From: Saccharomyces mikatae IFO 1815
Lineage: Eukaryota > Ascomycota > Saccharomycetes > Saccharomycetales > Saccharomycetaceae
Assembly (NCBI RefSeq): GCF_947241705.1
Contig: NC_079265.1
Coordinates: forward strand, 496,001-560,000
Direction of reading: 5' to 3'
DNA length: 64,000 nucleotides
Part shown: one piece after another, positions 34,372 to 43,124 of the stretch
Numbering within the stretch: the stretch's first letter is position 1
Layout: each line of letters begins with the position of its first letter
The notes under the pieces: generated by a model
What the model saw: only the letters and a program-made list of their open reading frames with translations
What the model was told of the DNA's origin: nothing
Database searches by the model: none
Program-made: the position numbers and the translations under genes

Positions 34372-35847
34372 ATGTTTAATCATGATTGGAAGTACTCCAT
34401 CAATTCAAAGACATTCTCTGATCTAAACATTGAATTATTTCGAAACTACAAGTTCAAAACCGTTTTAAACTATATAATAGGCATAGTAGGGTGGAATGGA
34501 TTGAAAGTGGCTCTTTTTGTATCAGACGTTTACACATGTATCAAACTACTGGCATTCGACTCGTGGTCAAATAACGTCATCAAGCCATACTTATCGTTCA
34601 AAATATCCAAATGGTTGTTTAGTGGTTGTATTTTAGCATCTATTGTACTATTGATATGGGAAGTCATAGCAGGAATGAGAATCTACAGGACAGGAAACAT
34701 CTCATTGACATACGTGAATATTTTTTCCAGAAATCTAAACTCAGTACTTAATTATTCCAAGTTTTGTGTTTATAATTTTATCGAACGAAAAGGTTTTCGA
34801 CAAAAAATGACTTTTTTTACTTTCTTTCAACTAAAAGATTGTATTAGGCTAATTTTCACAGATACTCCAAGGCAAGTTATCAATGGCCTTACATTATGGT
34901 CCGTCCTCGTAACAGTTAATAAAAACGACGACTTGGGGGATCTGGAATCATTTACGGGTTTAATCAACAAAATAAAAAATATTGGCCAGACGAATCATGA
35001 GGAAGCGGTGATATTGTCGCTTATGTTATTTTCGTTCATTCTTTGGGCATTGTTTGTGTTCAAGTTCTTCCTTGCTATCATTTGCTCTATTTTTGTTTAT
35101 TATAGAATAATCAATGATCAACAATACAGTGGTTTGCGTGAATATATTTGTGTTACCGTCAGCGAAAATATTGACGAACTTGTTGAAAGGCAAAGGAAAA
35201 AGGAAAATGATAATACGATTTATAAGTCAGGTCTTCTTGAGTCTCAAACTTTTAATGATTTCAACGAGCTTGAAAGTAAAGTCGAATCAGCTTTTAATGA
35301 GACATCATATACTTCCAATAATGATTCTACGATCGAACTGATAGAGAGAGGACCCGAAAGCATAAGCCAAGATGCATATGGGCCTATTCTAACAATGAAG
35401 AAGACAGAAACAATGGAGTCTATCGTCGACAACGGTAATCTACAACATGTAACTAGATTTTCTGCAATTTTGGACTCTTCACATATGAATAGCTATAATG
35501 ACAAAAACATAAAGATAACGGAAGAGCAAACCAGGAATGTTATAGATATTTCGAAATACAAGAATCTGCCTTTAGGGAATTTTAGTCAAAATTCTTCCAC
35601 TATCAAGTTATTAGAATCTACACCCTCTAGGGAATTTCACAAGCCGTCAGATTCAAAACTGAATATAACGAGCAACTTTAGTAGACCCAGACCACCTAGC
35701 ATACAGACAAGCGGGTCGGTGAATCTAAATGCCGCTCCAAAGGATTATGGGAGGGTATATACCCCGATGAAAGCGCATTTCAGGGAAGCTGATCTTCCGA
35801 GAAAGGGTTTGCTAGAAGATGAAGGTTGTGCAAATTATTATACTTAA
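34372..35847 (+). CDS. KCH1: KCH1, low-affinity K+ uptake membrane protein (YJR054W)
   Basis: 491 residues, a few fewer than S. cerevisiae (about 497). Kch1 and its paralogue Prm6/Kch2 mediate low-affinity potassium uptake during pheromone or ER-stress-triggered calcium influx. Hydrophobic segments are visible at about 33-60, 82-103 and 205-248, the last probably two passes (LSLMLFSFILWALFVFKFFL). A soluble C-terminal half (about 255-491) is Ser/Asn-rich and charged, likely cytosolic and phosphorylated. The FGNFSQ-like tail of S. cerevisiae is represented as LPLGNFSQNSSTI. The ATG at 34372 is the first in the open frame. Identity rests on order between BFA1 and HIT1 and on sequence. Confidence 0.9.
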   Translation: MFNHDWKYSINSKTFSDLNIELFRNYKFKTVLNYIIGIVGWNGLKVALFVSDVYTCIKLLAFDSWSNNVIKPYLSFKISKWLFSGCILASIVLLIWEVIAGMRIYRTGNISLTYVNIFSRNLNSVLNYSKFCVYNFIERKGFRQKMTFFTFFQLKDCIRLIFTDTPRQVINGLTLWSVLVTVNKNDDLGDLESFTGLINKIKNIGQTNHEEAVILSLMLFSFILWALFVFKFFLAIICSIFVYYRIINDQQYSGLREYICVTVSENIDELVERQRKKENDNTIYKSGLLESQTFNDFNELESKVESAFNETSYTSNNDSTIELIERGPESISQDAYGPILTMKKTETMESIVDNGNLQHVTRFSAILDSSHMNSYNDKNIKITEEQTRNVIDISKYKNLPLGNFSQNSSTIKLLESTPSREFHKPSDSKLNITSNFSRPRPPSIQTSGSVNLNAAPKDYGRVYTPMKAHFREADLPRKGLLEDEGCANYYT

Positions 35848-36180
35848 AAGGCAGCTTAAACCCTTTATATATTTCAGTTAAAAAAACATAAGTAAAAGGA
35901 GCTATTAGCAGGCTACTGACCGGAAATAACACCTCTTTGTAACACTAGTTGAATGTATTCTCAATAATACCTTCTTTTGGTACAATAGTACATATTGCAC
36001 TAACAACCAGTTTCGACTTTTCTCTGCCTATTTGCTCAGGTGAAGGAGATGAATGGACCAAGGATGGATTCATAGAGTGTAAGTTTGCGGAATAAAATTA
36101 ATTCACTGAATCCGCTGTAAAAAAACAGCTTTATACGTGAGATTTAATGATTTACTATTTGCAGTAGTTCAACCAAAAAG
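35848..36180. other. KCH1 3' flank and tRNA-Arg upstream region
   Basis: 333 bp with no gene and, unlike other tRNA neighbourhoods in this window, no recognisable LTR remnant. Confidence 0.55.
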
Positions 36181-36252
36181 GTTCCGTTGGCGTAATGGTA
36201 ACGCGTCTCCCTCCTAAGGAGAAGACTGCGGGTTCGAGTCCCGTACGGAACG
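36181..36252 (+). tRNA. tRNA-Arg (CCT), HSX1-type
   Basis: 72 nt, GTTCCGTTGGCGTAATGG to CCCGTACGGAACG, with anticodon CCT in CTCCCTCCTAAGGAG. It lies directly upstream of HIT1, as does the single-copy HSX1 tRNA-Arg(CCU) gene of S. cerevisiae. A long T-run terminator follows (ttttattttttttt). Confidence 0.96.
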
Positions 36253-36414
36253 TTTTATTTTTTTTTTTTTCATTCAATCCTGCTACTGAAAAAATCAAGA
36301 TAAAATGAAGCTTGCTTGCGATGAGATAAGTCTAACCTTTGTAAAAGTGCTGGCGAGCTAATAAGTAACCAGGTAATACACAATTTTTATCAATATAGAA
36401 ACTACCAAAACAGA

Positions 36415-36912
36415 ATGGTTTTAACTTTGGTTAAATGTGGTATATGTCATGAGGGTGATGGCAAATATAAATGTCCTAAGTGTGCAGTACGATACTGTTC
36501 TCTAAAATGCTATAAAGATGCTGAAAGGCATGTTCATACGGAAAGTGCAGAGCTGGAAGTTGGTGCAGAAGATAGTGCTGAGGTCATAAACAAATGTAGT
36601 TCAACGATAAGCAATACATCCGCAATAAAAAAATCTTTAAAGACAAAGGCATTTGATGACGTGTATCAAGATAGTGCCCAGTTGCAAGAGCTGTTGAAGT
36701 ACAATACGGTGAAGTTTCATCTAACAAAGGTTTATAGAATTTTATCTAGTAGCGGTAGTGATGGGAGTTCCGGAAAAATGAATAGTGACTTACAGAAAGA
36801 GTTGGCTGTCAATTATCTGAATACGTTGCGTTATGGTGGTATACATTATAATGAAGCCATCGAGGAATTTTGTCAAATTTTATTAGATAGATTAAAAGAG
36901 ATTGGAGAATAG
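36415..36912 (+). CDS. HIT1: HIT1, zf-HIT box C/D snoRNP assembly factor
   Basis: 165 residues (about 164 in S. cerevisiae). Hit1 stabilises Rsa1 and works with it and R2TP in assembling box C/D snoRNPs. The N-terminus is a zf-HIT domain (about 8-42), CGICHEGDGKYKCPKCAVRY followed by CSLKCYKDAERHVH, giving two interleaved zinc sites with the expected Cys/His spacing. The middle is low-complexity (IKKSLKTKAF), and the C-terminal half is helical and mediates Rsa1 binding in the family. Start at 36415, 162 bp after the tRNA-Arg gene. Confidence 0.95.
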   Translation: MVLTLVKCGICHEGDGKYKCPKCAVRYCSLKCYKDAERHVHTESAELEVGAEDSAEVINKCSSTISNTSAIKKSLKTKAFDDVYQDSAQLQELLKYNTVKFHLTKVYRILSSSGSDGSSGKMNSDLQKELAVNYLNTLRYGGIHYNEAIEEFCQILLDRLKEIGE

Positions 36913-38230
36913 GGATTATCACCGTTAGAATGGGGTTAAGCTACCTTTTTAATTGTCAACATATAACATTAGAGATCAGAATTGAAAAATAACGCACGTT
37001 GTTGGAAACGTTTAGATTGCTTTCAGGTTATTTATTTTCATCAACGATTTTCCACAAAACCAGAAAAGGCTTCATGGAAAAGCGAAATATTCATACTCAG
37101 ACCCTGTCTGGATGACGCCAATGACATATCAGAGATACCTTATCATTACCTTACGATTCCCCTAGCTGAATCTGACCTTTTCTTACAATTCCAGGTCCGT
37201 TTAAATTTGATAAGGGTAAGAAAATAGGACAATATGCTCAATGAATCAATAAACTAGGTATGCTCTTTCAACTGCAAAGTGCCTCTTGTTTCCTTAGTAC
37301 TGATAAATTGCTCTTTTCAAGGATGTAACTTCAGAATTGTAAGAAACAATGCAATTGGTGAAACAGAATTTCTCGAAACAGCAAACGACCCAGAACAGCC
37401 TTCAGCACATTTTTTTTTTTAGTTTTATCCCCAAGGTATTAGTTGACTGCTCTTCGGAATACTAAAATAAACAGCTAACTGAGCCGAAATAAGAGTTTAA
37501 CTAAAAGCAAGAGATAAACAATGTAGGGACTGACTTTATATATTGGCTGGTTTATGGTGGACTTGTTGTTTTTTTCATACCACTTTTGTGACTTTTGGAA
37601 TAATTTTGGATTGAATGGCATATGTTGACTTATCCCTTTACGAAGAACAACGATTCATGGCATTTTCCCGAAAACAACCTGGTCTCTTTTGTTCTGTTTT
37701 TGCCGAATACATCAACCTACAGATATATTTCAAGACATAGTTCGCTCAAGATTTTCCTCTGAAGATATCGATGCAAAAAAATATCTATAGCTGTCCACTA
37801 AATAAAAACAAACATACATTGGAATATGTGGCGAATAGTTCTGGTGTAAAACGTAGTTAATCTCAAATCTCTGACGATCTATATAAAATTTTTATATCTC
37901 TATAGTAGTTTGAGATTGCAAGGATTCACTTACAAAGAGATTTCTTGTGAGTTTAAATGCGTTGTTTGAATATCGAAACAGAGTAAAGTCCCTCAATCGG
38001 TGTAACATTGATATATTAGGATACCTGGGTCTTCGCTTGCTATTATTTTTCTTTACCTTCCATATTCTTACTTTAGCATGTTTATTTTTCCCTACCTTTC
38101 AGTTTCTGTTACATCGATATGGTTTTTATTTTTACGTTTAGTATCACTTCAGCTTTCATATAAATAAAAAAGGAAACAAAAATAACTAAAAAGTAAAATT
38201 GGGCATGAACAAAGAACATTGGGAAGATGT
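36913..38230. other. Gene-free interval after HIT1
   Basis: 1.3 kb without a recognised gene. An 81-codon frame (36982-37227) starts only at TTG, and a 64-codon frame (37947-38141) is Phe/Leu-rich by AT composition; neither is convincing. No LTR is seen before 38231. Confidence 0.55.
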
Positions 38231-38562
38231 TGTTGTAATATAAATCAACTATCATCTACTAACTAGTAGTCATATTACTAGTATATTATCATATACGGTG
38301 TTAGAAGATGACGCAAATGATGAGATATAGTCATCTAAACTAGTGGAAGCTGAAACGCAAGGATTGATAATGTAATAGGATCAATGAATAAGAACATATA
38401 AAACGATGATAATAATGTTTATAGAATTGTGTAGAATTGCAGATTCCCTTTTATGGATTCCTAAATCCCTGAGGAGAACTTCTAGTATATCTACATACTT
38501 AATATTATTGCCTTATAAAAAATGGAATCCCAACAATTACATCAAACTCCACTATTATCTCA
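38231..38562 (+). repeat. Solo delta LTR 1, complete, with target-site duplication
   Basis: 332 bp, TGTTGTAATATAAATCAACT to CTATTATCTCA, flanked by GATGT at 38226-38230 and 38563-38567. It is of the Ty1/Ty2 subtype with gacgcaaatgatgag, different from the window's Ty1 copy. It is almost identical (about two differences) to the inverted copy at 41223. Confidence 0.95.
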
Positions 38563-38637
38563 GATGTCATGCTTCTTTCGCTCACTTCTAAAGACAATTG
38601 CTAGGGTTACATTACTTGATTGAAGTAATACGAGTAA

Positions 38638-38696
38638 GCTTCCACTTATTTCGATGACCGCTTCTCATAACTTATGTCATCTTCTAACACCGTATA
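38638..38696 (-). repeat. Delta LTR fragment, minus strand
   Basis: 59 bp matching the reverse of the window Ty1 LTR (from tatacggtgttagaag to ataagtggaag). It is interrupted by delta 2 at its right end. Confidence 0.8.
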
Positions 38697-39028
38697 TGTT
38701 GTAATATAAATCAAGTATCATCTACTAACTAGTATTTACGTTACTAGTATATTATCATATACGGTGTTAGAAGATGACGCAAATGATAAGAAATAGTCAT
38801 CTAAATTAGTGGAAGCTGAAACGCAAGGATTGATAATGTAATAGGATAAATGAATAACAACATATAAAACGATGATAATAATGTTTATAGAATTGTGTAG
38901 AATTGCAGATTCCCTTTTATGGATTCATAAATCCCCGAGGAGAACTTCTAGTATATCTACATACCTAATATTATTGCCTTATAAAAAATGGAATTCCAAC
39001 GATTACATCAAACTCCACTATTATCTCA
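38697..39028 (+). repeat. Solo delta LTR 2, complete, with target-site duplication
   Basis: 332 bp, TGTTGTAATATAAATCAAGT to CTATTATCTCA, flanked by GTATA at 38692-38696 and 39029-39033. It is inserted exactly at the junction between the minus-strand delta fragment and the non-delta LTR at 39034, so it is younger than both. Confidence 0.95.
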
Positions 39029-39033
39029 GTATA

Positions 39034-39414
39034 TGTTGGAATAAGTGATTACCACTATACATTTATTCATATAAATTGTTGTAGTTGATGACGAACATTC
39101 TTTAACATGATACTAATGATGTTGAGTAAATTAATACTAACATTCTTATGGTGATACCAATTTAAATGGAGTAGGGAAATTCTAATTATAGAATTTCCTG
39201 CACTAATAAGATAAAGATCTATTAATTGTCCAGAACTTAGTATATAAGAAGATGAGTTAACACTAAATTCTTATCATCAACACTCTGATTTATGTCTGAA
39301 CCTTTTGGTTTAATACACCCAATCAGCGTGTGTTTTATATACCTCTCTTATATAGATTAAGAAGGAACGACTATTCTTAATTATTACAACTTACTAAACT
39401 ACTAATTATCAACA
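39034..39414 (+). repeat. Non-delta LTR, long subfamily (381 bp), family uncertain
   Basis: TGTTGGAATAAGTGATTACC to CTAATTATCAACA, with TG...CA ends. It does not match delta, or sigma as I remember it. Length near 371-380 and tRNA proximity suggest a Ty4/Tsu4 (tau-like) LTR, but I cannot confirm this. It contains an internal hairpin attaagaa-10 bp-ttcttaat and lies 113 bp upstream of tRNA-Tyr. Bases 39415-39429 after it are the 5' end of a minus-strand delta. Confidence 0.7.
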
Positions 39415-39469
39415 ATTTTCATTCCAACACCAACAATGACTACTAGCTAATATAAGATGATAGTTGATG
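39415..39469 (-). repeat. Delta LTR 5'-end remnants, minus strand
   Basis: attttcattccaaca (39415-39429) is the reversed first 15 bp of a delta. A second degraded piece, atgactactagctaatataa to gttgat (39436-39469), follows. Both are leftovers of older insertions beside tRNA-Tyr. Confidence 0.65.
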
Positions 39470-39527
39470 CGTAATCCTTTTCAAGAGTTGAGAAAGCTGC
39501 AAAAGTTTAACACTTCAACATCTAGGA

Positions 39528-39616
39528 CCCTCGGTAGCCAAGTTGGTTTAAGGCGCAAGACTGTAATTTATTACCAAGAAATCTTGAGATCGGGCGTTCG
39601 ACTCGCCCCCGAGGGA
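39528..39616 (+). tRNA. tRNA-Tyr (GTA), with 14-nt intron
   Basis: 89 nt, CCCTCGGTAGCCAAGTTGG to CCCCCGAGGGA, with anticodon GTA in GACTGTAA followed by a 14-nt intron (tttattaccaagaa) one base after the anticodon, as in all yeast tRNA-Tyr genes. Compared with S. cerevisiae tRNA-Tyr, the acceptor stem shows paired changes at 2-71 and 4-69 that keep the pairing. Confidence 0.95.
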
Positions 39617-40060
39617 TTCTTTTTTTTTTCTATCAAACCTCCAGACGCAAACATCTGATATACGTGTCTAATTAAGGATTATAACCAAAACATGGCATGT
39701 TCTGGTACCTCAACAAGGAGAAGAAATGAACTGGATTACGCAGTGTCTTTTCCGTACGTTACCCCACGTATCTTTTCTTTATTTTTCTACTTTGTTCTAA
39801 GTTGCGCATGAAAAAAACTTCAGATTGTTCCTTTTCCTGACTTCTAAGGATATTCTAACAACACTATCGTTTTCTGCCTTGCAAGGTGAACATTATTTCC
39901 CGTACAAACCTCAGAAGAAAGGGAACAACTAATTGTTCTATTGTGCCTGCTTTAAGCTGTTTTCCAATTTCGTATTCTAGCTGTTAATAATATTATTTCG
40001 AAAGAAACAATTATATCGATAGTATATATCTAACTTGAAAATTTTAAAACCTAAACTGAA
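39617..40060. other. Upstream region of the YJR056C homologue
   Basis: 444 bp with no gene. The tRNA-Tyr T-run terminator is at 39619-39629; the rest is AT-rich promoter sequence without a motif I can name. Confidence 0.55.
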
Positions 40061-40771
40061 ATGGAACAAATGCATTCTTTGGAGTCAAGTTTACCCCCAG
40101 AACAACCTCCCACCAAACAGGCCATCGAGAGTCTCAATTTAGAACTTTCTCAAGAATTCAAGCTAGCCGCCAATGCGGTAACAAGGCTTTACCGAGTAGC
40201 TAATGAGAAAAACTCGCTGACCAAACATCAAGGCTATCTCACATGTTTAGATGATGTCTTGTGTGCATTGGACTCAAATGTGACCACTGATGAGTTAAGG
40301 GCATGGTGTTACAAACGAAGAAGCGACATCTTATCAAATTCTCAGGATAAATTTTCTAATACAGTGAAAGAAAAAGAAAGAAAAGTCAATAAATTTAGTG
40401 ACAACCAGCAGCGTGAACCTGAGACCCATAAAGAACTTTGTAAAAAAGATTTCGGAGTCAAGTATAATTTCAGTTTTAATGAATCGAACAGGGACCTCTC
40501 AAATATCAACGGAAATGTGGCACCGAAATTTAGACTCTCTATGCCGCCTTTAAGTGTCGAACATCCTGCTAGGAACTCAAATCGTATAAAATCTTGGAAA
40601 GCACGAACAATCAACCATGGACGAGGAGAGTTTAAAAACCTAAATGACATGATGACGCTTGAAAATGAACGTGAACGTGAACATGAAGATGTACGCCATG
40701 AGAAGAAGCAGAGATTAGATTCTGATTCCGACGTAGACGTAACGAATATTAATCAGGACATGGAATTGTAA
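40061..40771 (+). CDS. YJR056C homologue, HAPSTR1/TAPR1-like nuclear protein
   Basis: 236 residues, the same length as S. cerevisiae YJR056C, starting MEQMHSLESSLPPEQPPTKQ. The conserved part is the N-terminal helical region (about 20-95: LNLELSQEFKLAANAVTRLY, then WCYKRRSDIL), which belongs to the HAPSTR1/YJR056C-like family (human C16orf72, a stress-response partner of HUWE1). The rest is charged and disordered, with ERERE and KKQRLDSDSDVDV near the C-terminus suggesting nuclear localisation. The yeast function is unknown. The systematic name implies the Crick strand in S. cerevisiae, but here the gene is on the same strand as HIT1 and CDC8. It lies between tRNA-Tyr and tRNA-Asp and inside inverted delta LTRs. 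Confidence 0.85.
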   Translation: MEQMHSLESSLPPEQPPTKQAIESLNLELSQEFKLAANAVTRLYRVANEKNSLTKHQGYLTCLDDVLCALDSNVTTDELRAWCYKRRSDILSNSQDKFSNTVKEKERKVNKFSDNQQREPETHKELCKKDFGVKYNFSFNESNRDLSNINGNVAPKFRLSMPPLSVEHPARNSNRIKSWKARTINHGRGEFKNLNDMMTLENEREREHEDVRHEKKQRLDSDSDVDVTNINQDMEL

Positions 40772-40988
40772 AAAAAACTTGATCAAGTAAGAGACAATTG
40801 TGTTGGTTGAATAGAGCCCATTGCATCGTATATACTAATTCGAAAATAAGTAAGTACTTCTGTCAGCATGCATACTTATGCATCTTCCAGAAAAAAGTAT
40901 AAAGAAGTTCCTAGGTGGCTGCATGATGTCAGATAGCATACCTCTTTATGTTGAGTAATATATTGTAGATGATAAAAAAATAAAAAAC

Positions 40989-41060
40989 CTCCGCGACGGG
41001 GAATTGAACCCCGATCTGGCACGCGACAAGCGCCCATTCTGACCATTAAACTATCACGGA
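40989..41060 (-). tRNA. tRNA-Asp (GTC)
   Basis: 72 nt on the minus strand, TCCGTGATAGTTTAATGG to CCCCGTCGCGGAG, with anticodon GTC in GCTTGTCGCGT. No intron. The non-delta LTR begins 90 bp upstream (at 41150). Confidence 0.96.
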
Positions 41061-41149
41061 TCGAAATTTTAATTAGAACCAATTATGAATTGATCAGTAT
41101 CATATTCAGTTAACTCCAAACCAGTTTTAAGATTTCTCGGTGAGAAATA

Positions 41150-41817
41150 TGTTGGAATAGATGATTACAACTACACGTTTATTCTTATGAATTGGAATAA
41201 GGGATTAAAACTATACGCTCTTTGAGACAATAGTGGAGTTTGATGTAATTGTTGGGATTCCATTTTTTATAAGGCAATAATATTAAGTATGTAGATATAC
41301 TAGAAGTTCTCCTCAGGGATTTAGGAATCCATAAAAGGGAATCTGCAATTCTACACAATTCTATAAACATTATTATCATCGTTTTATATGTTCTTATTCA
41401 TTGATCCTATTACATTATCAATCCTTGCGTTTCAGCTTCCACTAATTTAGATGACTATATCTCATCATTTGCGTCATCTTCTAACACCGTATATGATAAT
41501 ATACTAGTAATATGACTACTAGTTAGTAGATGATAGTTGATTTATATTACAACACTCTTCGTATAAATTGGGATAGGAAAATTTTAATAATAGGATTTAC
41601 CGCAGTAATGAGATAAAGATCTATTAATTGTCCAGAACTTAGTATATAAGAAGATGAGTCATCACTCAAGTATTATCATCAATGTTCCGAATTATGTCTG
41701 AACCATTGGGTTTAATATAACCAATCAGCGTGTGTTTTATATACCTCTCTTATATAGAATAAGAAGGAACGACTTATTCTTAATTATTAGAACTTACTAA
41801 ACAACTAATTATCAACA
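41150..41817 (+). repeat. Non-delta LTR, short subfamily, split by a delta
   Basis: TGTTGGAATAGATGATTACA (from 41150) to CTAATTATCAACA (ending 41817), interrupted at 41223-41554 by an inverted delta with a CTCTT duplication. With that removed the LTR is about 331 bp, about 50 bp shorter than the copy at 39034, with a different 5' third. It matches the left half of the composite at 29440. Confidence 0.75.
41223..41554 (-). repeat. Solo delta LTR 3, minus strand, with target-site duplication
   Basis: 332 bp, the reverse of a TGTTGTAATATAAATC...CTCA delta, flanked by CTCTT at 41218-41222 and 41555-41559. It is almost identical to delta 1 at 38231 but in the opposite orientation, 2.7 kb away. 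It is inserted inside the non-delta LTR. Confidence 0.95.
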
Positions 41818-42007
41818 ATAAATATTATCATTATCGTTTTATATGTTGTCATTCATTGACCCTATTATTATCAATCCTTGCGTTTCAGTTTCCACTAATT
41901 TAGATGACTATTTCTCATCATTTGCGTCATCTTCTAACACCGTATATGATAATATACTAGTAACGTAAATACTAGTTAGTAGATGATACTTGATTTATAT
42001 TACAACA
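41818..42007 (-). repeat. Delta LTR 4, minus strand, truncated
   Basis: About 190 bp of the 5' half of a delta on the minus strand, ending TTATATTACAACA. It is most like delta 2 (both share caagtatcatctactaac). It is cut at its left edge by the end of the non-delta LTR. Confidence 0.85.
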
Positions 42008-42457
42008 GGAAGCCATCATACCAACATAATTGAAGAGTTCGTGAACAGGTTCATTCAGAAAGAACGTCCTGGATGTTTGCACTATTAACTGGAGTCCAGG
42101 TGCAGCCAAACATTTCGAAAATTTTAAGGTAACAATAATTCACATTTCAAGTAACAATCATCTGTTGCGCTGGCCATCTTTCCTCTCGCTCGAACGGTTT
42201 AGCATTAGTATTGAAAGAAAAGAGCGACATTTAAAGCTTTTTGGGTGGTCACTGATAGAAAACAATGCAAGGAACTATAAAAAATCTAGGAATTGTTACA
42301 GAAATGGGAAAGAAAATAACTGTTTATATGCCTATGACTTTCAACGCGTGGGTTTGGTGTTAAAGTCAGCGGAAAAACAGCGCAATTTTAAAAGGCTTGC
42401 TTGCATCTACACTATCTGTGATCTAGAGAAGAAAAAAAAGAAAGATAACTGGCAGCG
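42008..42457. other. CDC8 upstream region
   Basis: 450 bp with no convincing gene. A 103-codon frame beginning at 42165 runs into the CDC8 start in another frame and is not credible. The MluI box at 42344 lies here. Confidence 0.6.
42344..42349 (+). promoter_or_regulatory. MluI cell-cycle box upstream of CDC8
   Basis: ACGCGT 109-114 bp before the CDC8 ATG. MBF sites of this kind give G1/S transcription of nucleotide-synthesis genes, including CDC8 in S. cerevisiae. Confidence 0.7.
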
Positions 42458-43111
42458 ATGGGCCGTGGCAAATTAATATTAATAGAAGGCTTAGATAGAA
42501 CTGGTAAAACTACACAATGCAATATATTGTACAAAAGATTGCAACCAAACTGTAAATTATTAAAGTTTCCGGAAAGATCTACACGAATTGGAAGCCTCAT
42601 AAACCAATATCTGACCGATGATAGTTTCCAGCTTTCAGATCAGGCCATCCACCTTCTGTTCTCGGCAAATAGGTGGGAAATGGTCGATACCATGAAGAAA
42701 GCTTTACTGGAAGGCGAAAACATCATAATGGACAGATATGTTTATTCAGGAGTAGCATATTCGGCCGCCAAGGAGACAAATGGAATGGACTTAGATTGGT
42801 GCTTGCAACCAGATATAGGGCTACTAAAGCCAGATCTGACATTATTTTTGAGCACTCAAGATGTCAATAGTAATGCCGAAAAGGATGGTTTTGGCAACGA
42901 AAGATATGAAACATTAAATTTCCAAAAAAAGGTGAAACAAACTTTTATAACGCTATTAGAGAACGAGATGAGAAAAGGGGATGAGTCGATTAGGATTGTT
43001 GATGTAACTAATAAGGGAATTCATGAAGTTGAAGCGCTTATTTGGCAAATCGTCCAGCCTGTTTTGACCACGCATATCGATCAGAACAATTTTTTCTTTT
43101 TTTCAGGGTGA
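42458..43111 (+). CDS. CDC8: CDC8, thymidylate kinase
   Basis: 217 residues. Cdc8 phosphorylates dTMP (and dUMP) to the diphosphate, essential for DNA replication. P-loop GLDRTGKT at 11-18, the MDRYVYSG motif (Asp92-Arg93) and the substrate-binding [13 protein letters not shown] segment (about 37-50) are present. The S. cerevisiae protein starts with two methionines (MMGRGK). Here only one remains (GCGATGGGCC), while the C-terminus is longer by a few residues (NNFFFFSG). There are about 28 substitutions relative to the remembered S. cerevisiae sequence, enough to exclude that species. The stop lies only 13 bp from the convergent APS2 stop. An MCB lies upstream. Confidence 0.96.
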   Translation: MGRGKLILIEGLDRTGKTTQCNILYKRLQPNCKLLKFPERSTRIGSLINQYLTDDSFQLSDQAIHLLFSANRWEMVDTMKKALLEGENIIMDRYVYSGVAYSAAKETNGMDLDWCLQPDIGLLKPDLTLFLSTQDVNSNAEKDGFGNERYETLNFQKKVKQTFITLLENEMRKGDESIRIVDVTNKGIHEVEALIWQIVQPVLTTHIDQNNFFFFSG

Positions 43112-43124
43112 TTACTATACATGT

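Noticed and set aside
36982-37227. 81-codon frame downstream of HIT1
   Set aside because: It begins at TTG rather than ATG and resembles nothing known.
37947-38141. 64-codon Phe/Leu-rich frame that looks like a membrane peptide
   Set aside because: The hydrophobicity follows from T-rich sequence, and there is no start context or homology.
38231-41554. Inversion of the YJR056C block by a crossover between deltas 1 and 3
   Set aside because: Both deltas keep matching target-site duplications, which a crossover would have mixed.
42165-42476. 103-codon frame overlapping the CDC8 start
   Set aside because: It overlaps CDC8 in another frame and ends in Lys-rich A-tract translation; CDC8 is clearly the gene.
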